Assembly: GCF_020889785.1 (NCBI RefSeq)
Contig: NZ_JACMYK010000001.1
Coordinates: 1 to 64,000 of the forward strand
DNA: 64,000 bases
Reading direction: 5' to 3'
DNA from: Bradyrhizobium acaciae
GTDB taxonomy: Bacteria > Pseudomonadota > Alphaproteobacteria > Rhizobiales > Xanthobacteraceae
Shown: piece by piece, positions 9,620 through 18,340 of the stretch
Layout: each line of letters starts with the position of its first letter
How positions within the stretch are numbered: the first letter of the stretch is position 1
The notes under the pieces: model-generated
What the model saw: the letters and a program-made list of their open reading frames with translations, nothing else
Database searches by the model: none
What the model was told of the DNA's origin: nothing
Position numbers and translations under genes: made by a program

Positions 9620-10140
9620 CCGCCATCGATCCACGCGAGCTGCGCAACGCCTGCGGCCAGTTCGGCACCGGCGTCACCATCATCACGACGCATTGCGAGG
9701 GGCGCGATCACGGCATGACGGCCAATGCCTTCATGTCCGTCTCCCTCGATCCACCGCTGGTCGCGATCTCGATCGCGAAAAGCGCGAAGATGCTTTGCAA
9801 CATCCAGAACACCGGCCGCTTTGCCGTCAGCGTTCTCGCCGAGGGCATGGAGGACCTTGCCTGGCATTTCGCCGGCAAGCCCAGGCTCGACCTCCGCGAC
9901 GTGTTCGAACGCCGCAACGAGCTGCCCGTGATCGCCGATGCGGCGGCGTATTTCGTCACCGACCTCGCCGACGAGATCGTCGCCGGAGACCACACCATCT
10001 TCATCGGCCATGTCCGCGAGATGGCGCTGGAGCCCGGCAAGAAGCCGCTGCTGTTCTTCCGCGGCCGCTTCGGCAGCCTTGCCGACCCGCACCCCGCGCC
10101 CGCGACGCTGGAGAACGCTGCTTACGAATTTGTTTGGTGA
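9616..10140 (+). CDS. Flavin reductase, small component of the hydroxylase
   Basis: 174 residues, typical of the HpaC/PheA2 short flavin reductases. It has RNACGQFGTGVTIIT, GMTANAFMSVSLDPPLVAISI, NTGRFAVSVL and DHTIFIGHV with the FMN/FAD- and NADH-binding split-barrel fold. It reduces FAD with NAD(P)H and releases FADH2 for the monooxygenase encoded divergently. Its ATG overlaps the stop of the FAD synthetase (ATGA), pointing to translational coupling. The catA gene follows after 71 bases. Confidence 0.9.
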   Translation: MTAIDPRELRNACGQFGTGVTIITTHCEGRDHGMTANAFMSVSLDPPLVAISIAKSAKMLCNIQNTGRFAVSVLAEGMEDLAWHFAGKPRLDLRDVFERRNELPVIADAAAYFVTDLADEIVAGDHTIFIGHVREMALEPGKKPLLFFRGRFGSLADPHPAPATLENAAYEFVW

Positions 10141-10211
10141 GACCACCAACCGATATTCCCGAAAACGGGGATGCAAGTTTGAGGAAACTGCAAGAAAAGG
10201 AGGAAACGACC

Positions 10212-11081
10212 ATGCTGAACGTCACCAAGGACACCATCACCGACCACGTCATCGCCGCGCTCGCGAAGGATATTCCGGATCGCAACCGCCAGATCATGAC
10301 GAGCCTGATCCGCCACATGCACGACTTCTGCAAGGAGGTCGACCTGACCTTCGCCGAGTGGTTCGCGGCGTGCGAATTCCTGCGCCGCGCCGGCGACATC
10401 TCGGACGAGAAGCGCAACGAGTTCATCCTGATCGCGGATATTCTCGGGGTCGAGGTGCTGGTCGACATGCTCGACCACCGGGTCACCGACGGTGAGAGCG
10501 AGTCGACCGTGCTCGGGCCGTTCTACCGGGAAAATCCGCCGGTGCTGCCCAAAGGCGCTTCCATCATCAAGAAAACGTTCGATAACGCGCAGACCGTCAG
10601 GGTGTCAGGGCGCATCAGCGACACGGCGGGACGACCGATCGAGGGTGTCACCATCGACGTCTGGGAAGACGCGCCGAACGGGCTCTACGATCTGCAAGAC
10701 CCCGAGCAGCCGGCCTATAATCTGCGCGGACGCTTCACGACCGACGCCAACGGCGAATACGCCTTCGTGGCGCTGCGTCCCGAACCCTACCCGATCCCCT
10801 ATGACGGCGCCGGCGGCGAGTTGCTGAAGTACATGGGCCACCATCCCTGGCGTCCGGGCCACATCCACTTCATGCTCTCCAAGGACGGCTATCAATCGCT
10901 GATCTCGCAGATCTACGATTCCGAGACCAAGTATCTCGACAACGACTCGGTATTCGCGGTGAAGCAGAGCCTGATCGGCAAGTTCGCGAAGGCACCCGCC
11001 GGGGCCGACACCGATCTCGTGCTCGACTTCGACTTCAAGCTCAAGAAGGCGGCCGTCGAGCGGCTCGTCGCGGCCGAGTAA
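10212..11081 (+). CDS. catA: Intradiol ring-cleavage dioxygenase (catechol 1,2-dioxygenase type)
   Basis: 289 residues. An N-terminal helical dimerisation domain is followed by ESTVLGPFYRENPPVLP and the catalytic barrel. The non-haem Fe(III) ligands are in YPIPYDGAGGELL (Tyr) and WRPGHIHFML (two His), with a further Tyr at PAYNLRGRF. It opens the ring between the two hydroxyls of catechol (or hydroxyquinol) to a muconate. Hydroxyquinol dioxygenases look alike, but the adjacent catB and catC favour catechol. A strong RBS (AAAGGAGG) precedes the ATG. Confidence 0.85.
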   Translation: MLNVTKDTITDHVIAALAKDIPDRNRQIMTSLIRHMHDFCKEVDLTFAEWFAACEFLRRAGDISDEKRNEFILIADILGVEVLVDMLDHRVTDGESESTVLGPFYRENPPVLPKGASIIKKTFDNAQTVRVSGRISDTAGRPIEGVTIDVWEDAPNGLYDLQDPEQPAYNLRGRFTTDANGEYAFVALRPEPYPIPYDGAGGELLKYMGHHPWRPGHIHFMLSKDGYQSLISQIYDSETKYLDNDSVFAVKQSLIGKFAKAPAGADTDLVLDFDFKLKKAAVERLVAAE

Positions 11082-11091
11082 CACGTACCAA

Positions 11092-11120
11092 GCCCGCCGG
11101 ACCTCGAAAGCCCGGCGGGC
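11092..11120 (+). terminator. GC hairpin between catA and catB
   Basis: GCCCGCCGG (11092-11100) pairs with CCGGCGGGC (11112-11120). No T-tract follows, so partial termination or mRNA processing between the two genes is more likely than a full stop. Confidence 0.45.
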
Positions 11121-11147
11121 TCAACTTGATCTGACCTGTGAGGACTT

Positions 11148-12326
11148 ATGAGCCGTGCCGTGATCGACATCGCCGTACCTGTGGAGCAAGTGCAGCCGCC
11201 CGCGAAGGACACTGTGATCCGCAGCATCCGCGCCACCATCGTGGAAGCGCCGACCCGCCGGCGACACAAGCTTTCGAACACGGAAGTCACGCATCAGGGC
11301 TACGTGCTGGTGCGCGTCCAGCTCGACAATGGCGTCACGGGTATCGGCGAAGCCTCGACACTGGGTGGACCGCGTTGGGCCGAGGAGAGCGTGGAATCGA
11401 TCAAGGCTGCCGTCACGAATTATCTGGCGCCGGCGCTGCTCGGGCAACCTGCCCTCGCCTTCGAAGCCAATGCGCTGCGTATGAGCAAGGCCGCCACCCG
11501 CAATTTCGCGGCCAAGGGCGCGATCGAATCCGCCCTGATCGACGCCGCCGGCAAGACGCTCGGCCTTCCCGCCAGCGCCCTGCTCGGCGGCGCCGTGCGC
11601 CAGCGCATGGAGGTGATCTGGGCGCTGGCCTCGGGCGATAGCGGCCAGGAGCTGGAGGAAGCCAGGGAGAAGCTCCGGCGCCGCGAGCACCGCCAGTTCA
11701 AGATCAAGTTCGGCTTCAACCGCCCGCAAGCGGATTTGAAGCGGTTGCAGACGCTTCGCGCCGGTCTCGGCGACGAGGTACGCCTGATCGTCGATGTCAA
11801 CCAGGGCTGGACCGAGGCCGAATGCATCCGCTTCATGCCTGCGCTGGAGGAGCTGGATGTCGCGCTGGTCGAACAACCGGTTTCGGCGCTGCAGCTGGAA
11901 GCCATGGCGCGTGTCGCGGCCCGCACCTCCATCCCGTTGCTGGTCGACGAGGCCGCCTTCACCAAGGAGGAGATCGCCCGTGTCGCCACGATGGGCTGCG
12001 GCAGCGTCTACTCGCTGAAGCTCGTCAAGAGCGGCGGCCTGTTCGAGATGAAGCGCGCCGCGGCAGTCGCGGGCGCCCATGGGCTCGAGCTCTATGGCGG
12101 CTGCCTGCTGGAAAGCAGCATCGGCGCCGCCGCGCATCTCGCCGCATTCGCCACCCTGCCCGGGCTCGAATGGGGCACTGAGCATTTCGGTCCGCGAATT
12201 CTCGTCGAGGATCTCGTCGTCAACCCGATCAGATTCGACACGTTCGAGATCTGCGTCCCCGATGGCCCCGGCCTCGGCGTAGAGGTCGACGAGGACAAGA
12301 TCCGCGCCTTCGCCCGGAAGGATTAG
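11148..12326 (+). CDS. catB: Muconate cycloisomerase
   Basis: 392 residues, enolase superfamily. The capping domain has RRHKLSNTEVTHQGYVLVRV. The barrel carries the catalytic KxK (QFKIKFGF), metal ligands in LIVDVNQGW, ALVEQPV and LLVDEAAF, and the second-base lysine in YSLKLVKSGG. It cyclises cis,cis-muconate to muconolactone. The family also holds chloromuconate cycloisomerases, which cannot be excluded, but CatC nearby supports the unchlorinated route. An AGGA site precedes the ATG; it probably shares the catA transcript through the hairpin. Confidence 0.87.
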   Translation: MSRAVIDIAVPVEQVQPPAKDTVIRSIRATIVEAPTRRRHKLSNTEVTHQGYVLVRVQLDNGVTGIGEASTLGGPRWAEESVESIKAAVTNYLAPALLGQPALAFEANALRMSKAATRNFAAKGAIESALIDAAGKTLGLPASALLGGAVRQRMEVIWALASGDSGQELEEAREKLRRREHRQFKIKFGFNRPQADLKRLQTLRAGLGDEVRLIVDVNQGWTEAECIRFMPALEELDVALVEQPVSALQLEAMARVAARTSIPLLVDEAAFTKEEIARVATMGCGSVYSLKLVKSGGLFEMKRAAAVAGAHGLELYGGCLLESSIGAAAHLAAFATLPGLEWGTEHFGPRILVEDLVVNPIRFDTFEICVPDGPGLGVEVDEDKIRAFARKD

Positions 12327-12509
12327 CCGGATGGCGTCATTCCCGCGGACAATTGACAATCCTGGGACCCACGCCCAGTCTTTGCGCTGGAACCATCTTG
12401 ATCGCACGCTGATGACGACGCGGTATCGAACCCCGCAGGCCTTTCCCGCAGCTTCTCCGGAAGTGTGCGAACACACGTCCGGCTGACCGTGACCGATCGC
12501 GACGATGTC

Positions 12510-13406
12510 ATGGATCTCAGGCGACTGGTCTATTTCGTCGCCGTCGCCGAGGAATTGCATTTCGGCCGTGCCGCATCGCGGCTCGCGATCGCACAGCCGC
12601 CGCTCAGCCGGCAGATCGCCCAGCTGGAGAGCGATCTCGGCGTCATGCTGATCGACCGGAGTCGAAGCCAGATCCGGCTGACCCAGGCCGGCAGCGTTCT
12701 GCTGGAGCGTGCGCGCGACGTGCTGGAGCGGCTCGACCGCACCCATCGCGAGATCAAGCGGATCGGAGAGGGTTTTTCGGGACACCTGCGTGTCGCCTTC
12801 GTCGGATCGGCGACCTATGGCGTGCTGCCCAACGTGATCAAGGCGTTTCGTTCGGCCTATCCCGACGTCGAGCTCGCGCTGTCGGCGATGAACAACGCCG
12901 AGCAGAAGCGCGCGGTGATCCAGCGCGAGATCGATATCGCCGTCGCCCGGCCCTCGCTCGAGGACGAGGAGCTGAAGTCGGAGCCGCTGCTGCAGGAGCC
13001 GTTGATCCTCGCGCTGTCTGATACCTCGCCCCTGCTTGAACGCCAGGTCACGCGGCTGTCGGCGCTGAAGGCCGAGACATTCGTGCTCTACCCGCGCAAG
13101 CCGCGCCCGAGCTTCGCCGACCACATTCTCAGCATCTGTCTCGAAGAGGGCTTCATTCCGAAATCGCAGGTGCTGGCGCAGGACTATCAGACCGCAATCA
13201 GCCTGGTGTCGGTCGGCGTCGGCATCGCGCTGGTGCCGAAATCAGTCTCGCAGGCGGAGCGCCCCGGCGTCGCCTATCGCGCCTATGAGGGATATAACCC
13301 GGGCACCGCGCTGTCGCTGAACTATCGGCGCGACAATCGGATGCCGCATCTCTTCAATTTCCTGAAGATCGCGCAAGACGTCACGCGGCGTCAGCGCAAG
13401 CAGTAA
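12510..13406 (+). CDS. LysR-family regulator (CatR/BenM-like)
   Basis: 298 residues starting MDLRRLVYFVAVAEELHFGR, with the winged HTH AASRLAIAQPPLSRQIAQLE typical of the aromatic-pathway LysR group. A linker helix and a periplasmic-binding-protein-like effector domain follow (SGHLRVAFVGSATYGVLP; VSVGVGIALVPKS). Muconate is the usual effector of such regulators, which would link induction to catA output. Unlike the common divergent arrangement, it is downstream of catB on the same strand after 183 bases. The internal ATG at the HTH start is chosen over a frame extension of 15 codons. Confidence 0.85.
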   Translation: MDLRRLVYFVAVAEELHFGRAASRLAIAQPPLSRQIAQLESDLGVMLIDRSRSQIRLTQAGSVLLERARDVLERLDRTHREIKRIGEGFSGHLRVAFVGSATYGVLPNVIKAFRSAYPDVELALSAMNNAEQKRAVIQREIDIAVARPSLEDEELKSEPLLQEPLILALSDTSPLLERQVTRLSALKAETFVLYPRKPRPSFADHILSICLEEGFIPKSQVLAQDYQTAISLVSVGVGIALVPKSVSQAERPGVAYRAYEGYNPGTALSLNYRRDNRMPHLFNFLKIAQDVTRRQRKQ

Positions 13407-13415
13407 TCTGCCCCG

Positions 13416-14411
13416 TCAGGCCGCGACCGGCACAAGCGCACGATCGTCAACGCGTGCGATCGCATCACGCAGCACCTCGATCCCGGCGCCCGGCCGAACG
13501 CCGTTCTCCGCGAGGTGCCTGCGGAACGCACGCGCGCCGGGGACGCCATGGAAGGCGCCGACGAAGTGACGCGTGATCGAATGCAGCCGCGTGCCTTCGG
13601 CCAGTTGCCGCTCGATATAGGGCAGCATCGCTTCGAATACGTCCTTCATCGTCGCGTGCGGCTGAGTCTCACCGAACAGCTCGGAATCGACAGTGAGCAG
13701 CCGCCACGGCTCCTGATAGGCCGCCCGCCCCAGCATCACGCCATCGACATGCGCCAGATGCTGCTTCGCCTCGGCGACGCTCGTGATGCCGCCGTTGATG
13801 ATGATGGGGACGTCCGGCAGCGTCGCCTTCAGGCGGTAGACGCGATCATAGTCGAGCGGCGGGATGTCGCGGTTCTCCTTCGGCGACAATCCGTTCAGCC
13901 AGGCCTTGCGCGCGTGCACGACGAGCGCATCCGCGCCGGCGGCAATCACGCCGCGAGCCAGCGTATCGAGCGCGACCTCCGGATCCTGGTCATCGATGCC
14001 GATCCGGCATTTCACCGTGACGGGAATCCGCACCGCGCGCTTCATCGCCGCAACGCCTTCGGCGACCAGCGCCGGCTCGGCCATCAGGCAGGCACCGAAA
14101 CGGCCATCCTTCACCCGATCGGACGGACAGCCGACATTCAGATTGATCTCGTCGTAACCGAACTGCTCGCCGATCTGCGCAGCAGTCGCGAGGTCACCCG
14201 GATCGGAACCACCAAGCTGCAGCGCCACCGGATGCTCGCTGACATCGAAGCCGAGCAGCCGCGCCCGATCACCGTGGATCACGGCGCCGGTCGTCAGCAT
14301 CTCCGTATAAAGCCGCGCCCGCCGCGACATCAGACGATGGAAGACGCGGCAATGCCGGTCGGTCCAGTCCATCATCGGGGCCACAGAAAAGCGATAGTCT
14401 TGCGATTTCAA
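13416..14411 (-). CDS. dusA: tRNA-dihydrouridine(20/20a) synthase
   Basis: 331 residues. FMN-dependent TIM barrel with FSVAPMMDWTDRHCRVFHR, the catalytic-Cys loop LNVGCPSDRVKDGRFGACLM, TVKCRIGIDD, VHARKAWLNGL and IINGGI. DusA reduces U20/U20a in the tRNA D-loop. The gene is complete and in frame, but its 5' end abuts an integrase read in the opposite direction. The APMMDWTDR segment is the known insertion point of the dusA-specific integrases, which restore the 5' end of dusA on insertion. Confidence 0.93.
   Translation of the reverse strand: MKSQDYRFSVAPMMDWTDRHCRVFHRLMSRRARLYTEMLTTGAVIHGDRARLLGFDVSEHPVALQLGGSDPGDLATAAQIGEQFGYDEINLNVGCPSDRVKDGRFGACLMAEPALVAEGVAAMKRAVRIPVTVKCRIGIDDQDPEVALDTLARGVIAAGADALVVHARKAWLNGLSPKENRDIPPLDYDRVYRLKATLPDVPIIINGGITSVAEAKQHLAHVDGVMLGRAAYQEPWRLLTVDSELFGETQPHATMKDVFEAMLPYIERQLAEGTRLHSITRHFVGAFHGVPGARAFRRHLAENGVRPGAGIEVLRDAIARVDDRALVPVAA
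14360..14367. other. Probable element/chromosome junction inside dusA (attL core)
   Basis: TCGGTCCA, the complement of the dusA codons for WTD, lies in the segment where dusA-specific integrases are known to recombine. The true core may be longer. The same 8 bases recur at 56801-56808. Confidence 0.4.
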
Positions 14412-14474
14412 TTATTTACCTTACGCTTCAACAGGATGAACCATGAACGTGTGAACTCCAAACTAGCCGAAATT

Positions 14475-14541
14475 GCACACGTTTGTACCCGTTTTGACCT
14501 GTCAGCGCACACATAGCGCACACGAAATAGGGAGTGCACAC
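14475..14541. repeat. Four GCACAC repeats between dusA and integrase
   Basis: Direct GCACAC copies at 14475, 14507, 14518 and 14536, three of them followed by G, lie between the attachment site and the integrase start. They could be integrase arm-type or excisionase sites, or an operator of the integrase promoter. Confidence 0.45.
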
Positions 14542-14545
14542 GGCC

Positions 14546-15640
14546 GTGGCCAGCTTCATTCAGCTGCCGTCCGGGAACTGGCGAGTCCAGGTCCGCCGCA
14601 AGAGCCGCTACGTGGCAGAGACCTTTCGCCGCCGCAGGGACGGTGAAGACTGGGCGCTCGAAATGGAGCGCAGCATTGATCGCAACGGGTCCCCCAAGCC
14701 GCGCGCTGCCGTCAAGGCCAAAACGTTCGGCGACATCATCGATCTGCATGTTGAGGACATGCACGAGGTCGGCCGCCCTCCCCGCCGATCGAAGGCGGCT
14801 GTCCTGGAGGCACTTAAGGAGGATCTCGGATCGACGAAGCTTCCCCAGCTCGATCGTGCACGGCTCATCGAATATGGCCGGAAGCGAGCAAAGGAAGGTG
14901 CCGGCCCAGCCACCCTCGCAATCGATATGTCGTTTATCCGGACCGTCGCGACGCACGCAGCAGCCGTTCATGGCATCGAAGTATCCGCCGAAGAAGTTCG
15001 CCTGGCCCGCTTCGCGCTGAAGCATCTGGGTCTGGTCGGAACGTCAGATGAGCGAGACCGGCGCCCAACTCAAGATGAGCTCGACGAGCTCATCCAATAC
15101 TTCGAGACTAATCCTCGACAGATTATCCCGATGGACCGCATTGTTCGGTACGCTGTTGCGACCACGATGAGACAAGAGGAGATCTGCCGGCCCGACTGGC
15201 CGCACGTCGACATGAAGACCCGGATTCTCACGATTATCGACCGCAAGGATCCGAGAAAGAAAACAGGTAACGATCAGAAGGTCCCGCTCCTCAATCTGAC
15301 CGGTTATGATGCCTGGGAGATTCTGCTCCAACAGCGGATCATCACCAGAGGTCAGGGTCGGGTATTCCCATACAATCACAGGTCAATAAGTGCGGCATTC
15401 ACGCGTGCCTGCGAGGAATTGAAGATCGAGGATTTGCATTTTCACGATCTTCGGCACGAAGGCACCAGCCGCCTCTTTGAAGCTGGACTGTCGATCGAGA
15501 AAGTCGCCTTAGTTACTGGCCACAAGGATTGGCGTACGCTGCGGCGCTACACAAAACTGAAGCCAGAAGAACTCCATAAATTGCAAACGGCACCCCAGCC
15601 ATCGCTGGAGGAATTGATCGAGACGCTTATCGCATCCTAG
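14546..15640 (+). CDS. int: Tyrosine site-specific integrase (dusA type)
   Basis: 364 residues. The N-terminal part ASFIQLPSGNWRVQVRRKSR is a short beta-stranded DNA-binding domain seen in dusA-type integrases. A core-binding domain and a catalytic domain follow, with Arg in TMRQEEIC, the HxxR box LHFHDLRHEGTSRLFE, and His/Tyr in GHKDWRTLRRYTKL. It should insert and, with an excisionase, remove the ICE at dusA. The GTG at 14546 (V-A-S-F) is preferred to the GTG at 14534, which overlaps the AGGGAG ribosome site. Confidence 0.9.
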   Translation: MASFIQLPSGNWRVQVRRKSRYVAETFRRRRDGEDWALEMERSIDRNGSPKPRAAVKAKTFGDIIDLHVEDMHEVGRPPRRSKAAVLEALKEDLGSTKLPQLDRARLIEYGRKRAKEGAGPATLAIDMSFIRTVATHAAAVHGIEVSAEEVRLARFALKHLGLVGTSDERDRRPTQDELDELIQYFETNPRQIIPMDRIVRYAVATTMRQEEICRPDWPHVDMKTRILTIIDRKDPRKKTGNDQKVPLLNLTGYDAWEILLQQRIITRGQGRVFPYNHRSISAAFTRACEELKIEDLHFHDLRHEGTSRLFEAGLSIEKVALVTGHKDWRTLRRYTKLKPEELHKLQTAPQPSLEELIETLIAS

Positions 15641-15848
15641 CGAGAGGATGCGGCCCACTCGGTCGACCTTCCCTCAGTGTGGAACTTACCAGTTGCGCGA
15701 ACGCCCACGGCATGTGCGGCTAAAGCTATGGGGATCCTGTATATTGTCCGAGTCGAACGGGCTGACGTGATGGACAGCGCAATCTCGAATGTCAGACGGC
15801 TCAACGAACTCGCATCGAAGGTCGGTTACAGGCTCTCCGTGGGGGTGG

Positions 15849-17426
15849 CTATTGCAACGCGACAAATCGATCCCTGGCCTGCTGGATGCCACCGGCAAGG
15901 GCCTTTGCGTATAGCTCGCGCGCCTTCGTCACATCGCCGCGTGTCCCATAGGTCTTCCACATGGAAAGAACGAGGGGATCATAGGTCTCCGCAAGCATAA
16001 AGCTTGCCTGTGCGCTACCGGTCTCGACAGCGTGTTCGAGCACGATCCGAGCTGCACCGATATCCCCCTGGACGAGGAGAGCGCTGGCGCGCGCCAGCAA
16101 CCTGGCAACTTCCGGACCGCCTTGCGCCTCAGCGACCGCTGGCTGCTCTATCGCAGCCGCCTCTGCGGCTTGAGTCAGCGCGGAGTCGCGACCCGGTGCC
16201 GGTGCCTCGGCACGGTCGCGCTCCCTCTTCATAGACTGTCGCAGCTCTGTCGTCGCGCTCTTGGCAGCCTTGTTCACCTGCACCGCTTCGTCACCGGCCT
16301 TACTTGACAGCGCCTTCTGGGTCTCGAGGTCCCGCCGCGCCCTCGCAAGCTCGCGAGTCAGCGCCTCGGCCCTGTCGTGCTCCGTCTTCAAAGACTGTTG
16401 CAGCTCCGCGATGGCGCTCTCGGCGGCCTTCTTCGCCTGCACCGTCTCGTTACCTGCCTTACTTGACAGCGCCAGTTGGGTCTCGAGGCCGTGCCGCGCT
16501 GTCGCAAGCTCGCTAGTCAGCGTCTCAGCCCTGTCGTGCTCCTTCCGCAGAGACCTTCGCAGCTCCGCCATCCCGCTCTCTGCGGCCTGACTTAGCTGCG
16601 TCGCCTGATCGCGCGTCTTGTTCGCCTGCGCTGCCCGCATCTCAATCACCTGCGGCGCGCTCGCCAGTTCATTTGCTAGGGCCTCCGCGCGGCGTCGCTC
16701 CTCTTCAGAAGACTGTTGCACTTCCGGCTGCATTGCCTCCGCGGCCTGTTTGCCCTGCGCAGTATCCCGCGGTGCCTGTGCGATCGCCCGGTCGGCTTGC
16801 TGATGAAGAGCCGGATCCCGCGCCGATGAATCGGCCCTTTGCTGGCCTTGGCTTGGGACCTGAGTCTCCTTCTTGACGGCCTCTACATCTGCTGTGCTGG
16901 GCCTGACGTTATCCTGTTCATCAATGTATCGCGTCACATAGGCGACGAACTCGGCGTGGAAATACCAGCCGATGAGCGACGCCCCGACCATCACCGCGGC
17001 GATCGAGGAGATGGCGCGCCGCGCGGTCCGTCCGCGCTCCTGTTTGCTCTGCGCAGCCCGCGCTTCAACCAGGACGCCAGTGACCGGGTCCGCGTTAGTA
17101 ACCAGACGAGTTAATTCCATCACCCTCGCGCGTTCGGCCAGGCCCGAGGGAAAACAAAAGGAGCGGGGCCCTGGCGACGCCGGGGGAGCAATTGATCCAG
17201 TTTCCTTTGTCGGAATAAACTCATCTTGCAGAATAAATTCATCACCTTCCTCTGGAAGGTGCATTGTTTGCCAATGCGTCGGCGCGATCTCGCATGGCTC
17301 GCCATTTTTCCTAACCCACCCGCGCCCCTCAGCCGACCATTGAGCAGATTCGAAGCGTCCGCTTACGTCATCCTCAAGAATGACGAATGTTCCATCCCTT
17401 GGAGCGGTGTCGATCACGCGGCGCAT
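15849..17426 (-). CDS. Membrane-anchored coiled-coil repeat protein with C-terminal Sel1/TPR-like part
   Basis: 525 residues, function unknown. An N-terminal soluble part has RVIDTAPRDGTFVILEDDV and Trp residues. One membrane segment lies near residue 150 (ISSIAAVMVGASLIGWYF). A long coiled coil rich in Glu/Lys/Ala/Arg follows, with 53-residue internal repeats (HDRAEALTRELARARRDLET type). The C-terminus GDIGAARIVLEHAVETGSAQASFMLAE and KARELYAKALAGGIQQAR is Sel1/TPR-like. I have the impression of similar proteins in rhizobial islands. It lies between the integrase and the trb operon, reading leftward, with no evident operon partner. Confidence 0.75.
   Translation of the reverse strand: MRRVIDTAPRDGTFVILEDDVSGRFESAQWSAEGRGWVRKNGEPCEIAPTHWQTMHLPEEGDEFILQDEFIPTKETGSIAPPASPGPRSFCFPSGLAERARVMELTRLVTNADPVTGVLVEARAAQSKQERGRTARRAISSIAAVMVGASLIGWYFHAEFVAYVTRYIDEQDNVRPSTADVEAVKKETQVPSQGQQRADSSARDPALHQQADRAIAQAPRDTAQGKQAAEAMQPEVQQSSEEERRRAEALANELASAPQVIEMRAAQANKTRDQATQLSQAAESGMAELRRSLRKEHDRAETLTSELATARHGLETQLALSSKAGNETVQAKKAAESAIAELQQSLKTEHDRAEALTRELARARRDLETQKALSSKAGDEAVQVNKAAKSATTELRQSMKRERDRAEAPAPGRDSALTQAAEAAAIEQPAVAEAQGGPEVARLLARASALLVQGDIGAARIVLEHAVETGSAQASFMLAETYDPLVLSMWKTYGTRGDVTKARELYAKALAGGIQQARDRFVALQ
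16208..16590. repeat. 159-bp coding tandem repeat
   Basis: The coiled-coil gene contains two full 159-base units and part of a third, encoding 53-residue repeats that differ at scattered positions. The unit ending GCCTT at 16268 recurs exactly 159 bases on at 16427. Confidence 0.8.
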
Positions 17427-17437
17427 GCAAAAGACGC

Positions 17438-17899
17438 CTATTCGATGCGGTTATCCAATTCTTTAGAAGGGCTTCGCCAAGGCAAAATTCTACTCCACCC
17501 CGCCAAAGGCCTCAAGAACACCAAAGGCCTCAAGAAATAGTCATTTAGGTCTTTGGCGGTAGTCCGACCGCAGCACGGCGATGGGCACCTACTAGGCTGC
17601 GCGCGCCATGGCCGCAGGCCGAACTTGTCCGCCACAGCGGCCGCTTTCAGGCGACTGAAGGAGTCAAATCCGTATTTTTGCGGGTCAATGTTAACTCCCG
17701 TGCCAAAGCAGATCACGCGCTTATGCGCGTGGACTCCCTGTGACTGCGCCAGAGTTGTTTCGGCCTCGGCTATCGCCGCGTCAGCGGAGCGGAGCCAACT
17801 GTTGTCACTGCTGGCGCTGGTACTGACCAGACAGGCTAATCCATGTGCAATTTGGCGATCCAAATACCAGCGTAGCGCCGGCCCCGAGCTCTCGAACAA
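17438..17899 (-). CDS. Unrecognised open frame of doubtful coding status
   Basis: 153 codons upstream of the coiled-coil gene. I recognise no domain. Some stretches look protein-like (YLDRQIAHGLACLVSTSA, HAHKRVICFGTGVNIDPQ followed by KYGFDSF), but the C-terminus is low complexity and includes a duplicated FLRPL from an 18-base DNA repeat (17507-17540). It may be a decayed gene in a transition zone between integrase-side genes and the trb operon. Confidence 0.3.
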   Translation of the reverse strand: MFESSGPALRWYLDRQIAHGLACLVSTSASSDNSWLRSADAAIAEAETTLAQSQGVHAHKRVICFGTGVNIDPQKYGFDSFSRLKAAAVADKFGLRPWRAQPSRCPSPCCGRTTAKDLNDYFLRPLVFLRPLAGWSRILPWRSPSKELDNRIE

Positions 17900-17929
17900 T
17901 CGCGTGAGGTGAGCCTCTGCAAGCGCCGG

Positions 17930-18100
17930 TCAGGAGTCCCACCAATCGCGTTCATGGTCAAAAAACCGGGCAGCCTGCTGGATCCGCACCTGGTGGCCAA
18001 AGGCGCGTTTGAGCCGGTCCTCGTAGGTGTGACCTGTTAGCTGCACGCACGGCCTGCTGTTCAGGTTCGAAGCGAAATGCCTAGCCTGATCGGATCACGC
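17930..18100 (-). pseudogene. C-terminal remnant of an unidentified gene
   Basis: A short leftward frame ends LTGHTYEDRLKRAFGH, then QVRIQQAARFFDHERDWWDS and a stop codon. The composition is convincingly protein-like, but an in-frame stop about 50 codons upstream and no start or RBS mark it as a fragment. The surrounding 17900-18340 shows no complete gene; I read it as decayed DNA at the edge of the trb operon. Confidence 0.35.
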
Positions 18101-18340
18101 AGGCGGTGGAGCGGGCGTCCTGCGTCATCAAGGCGACGGAGCTGGTATGGCCGCTGTTGCCGCTTTCCGAGCTGCTCGCGCGGACCGTGGAAAGGATGTT
18201 CCACAGAATCGCGTGAACTGCGAGGATGGAATCGCAATGGAGCGCGGCTCGTCGGCGGCGGTTGTTGAGCTGGCCATGAATTCCGAATACCTGATAAGGG
18301 TTGTGCTCGCACAAACCTACGCTCAGACTTGGCAAGTCGG

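Noticed and set aside
11121..13124. Long minus-strand frame opposite catB and the LysR gene
   Set aside because: Rich in Arg/Gly/Ala with no domain; the plus-strand genes are well supported.
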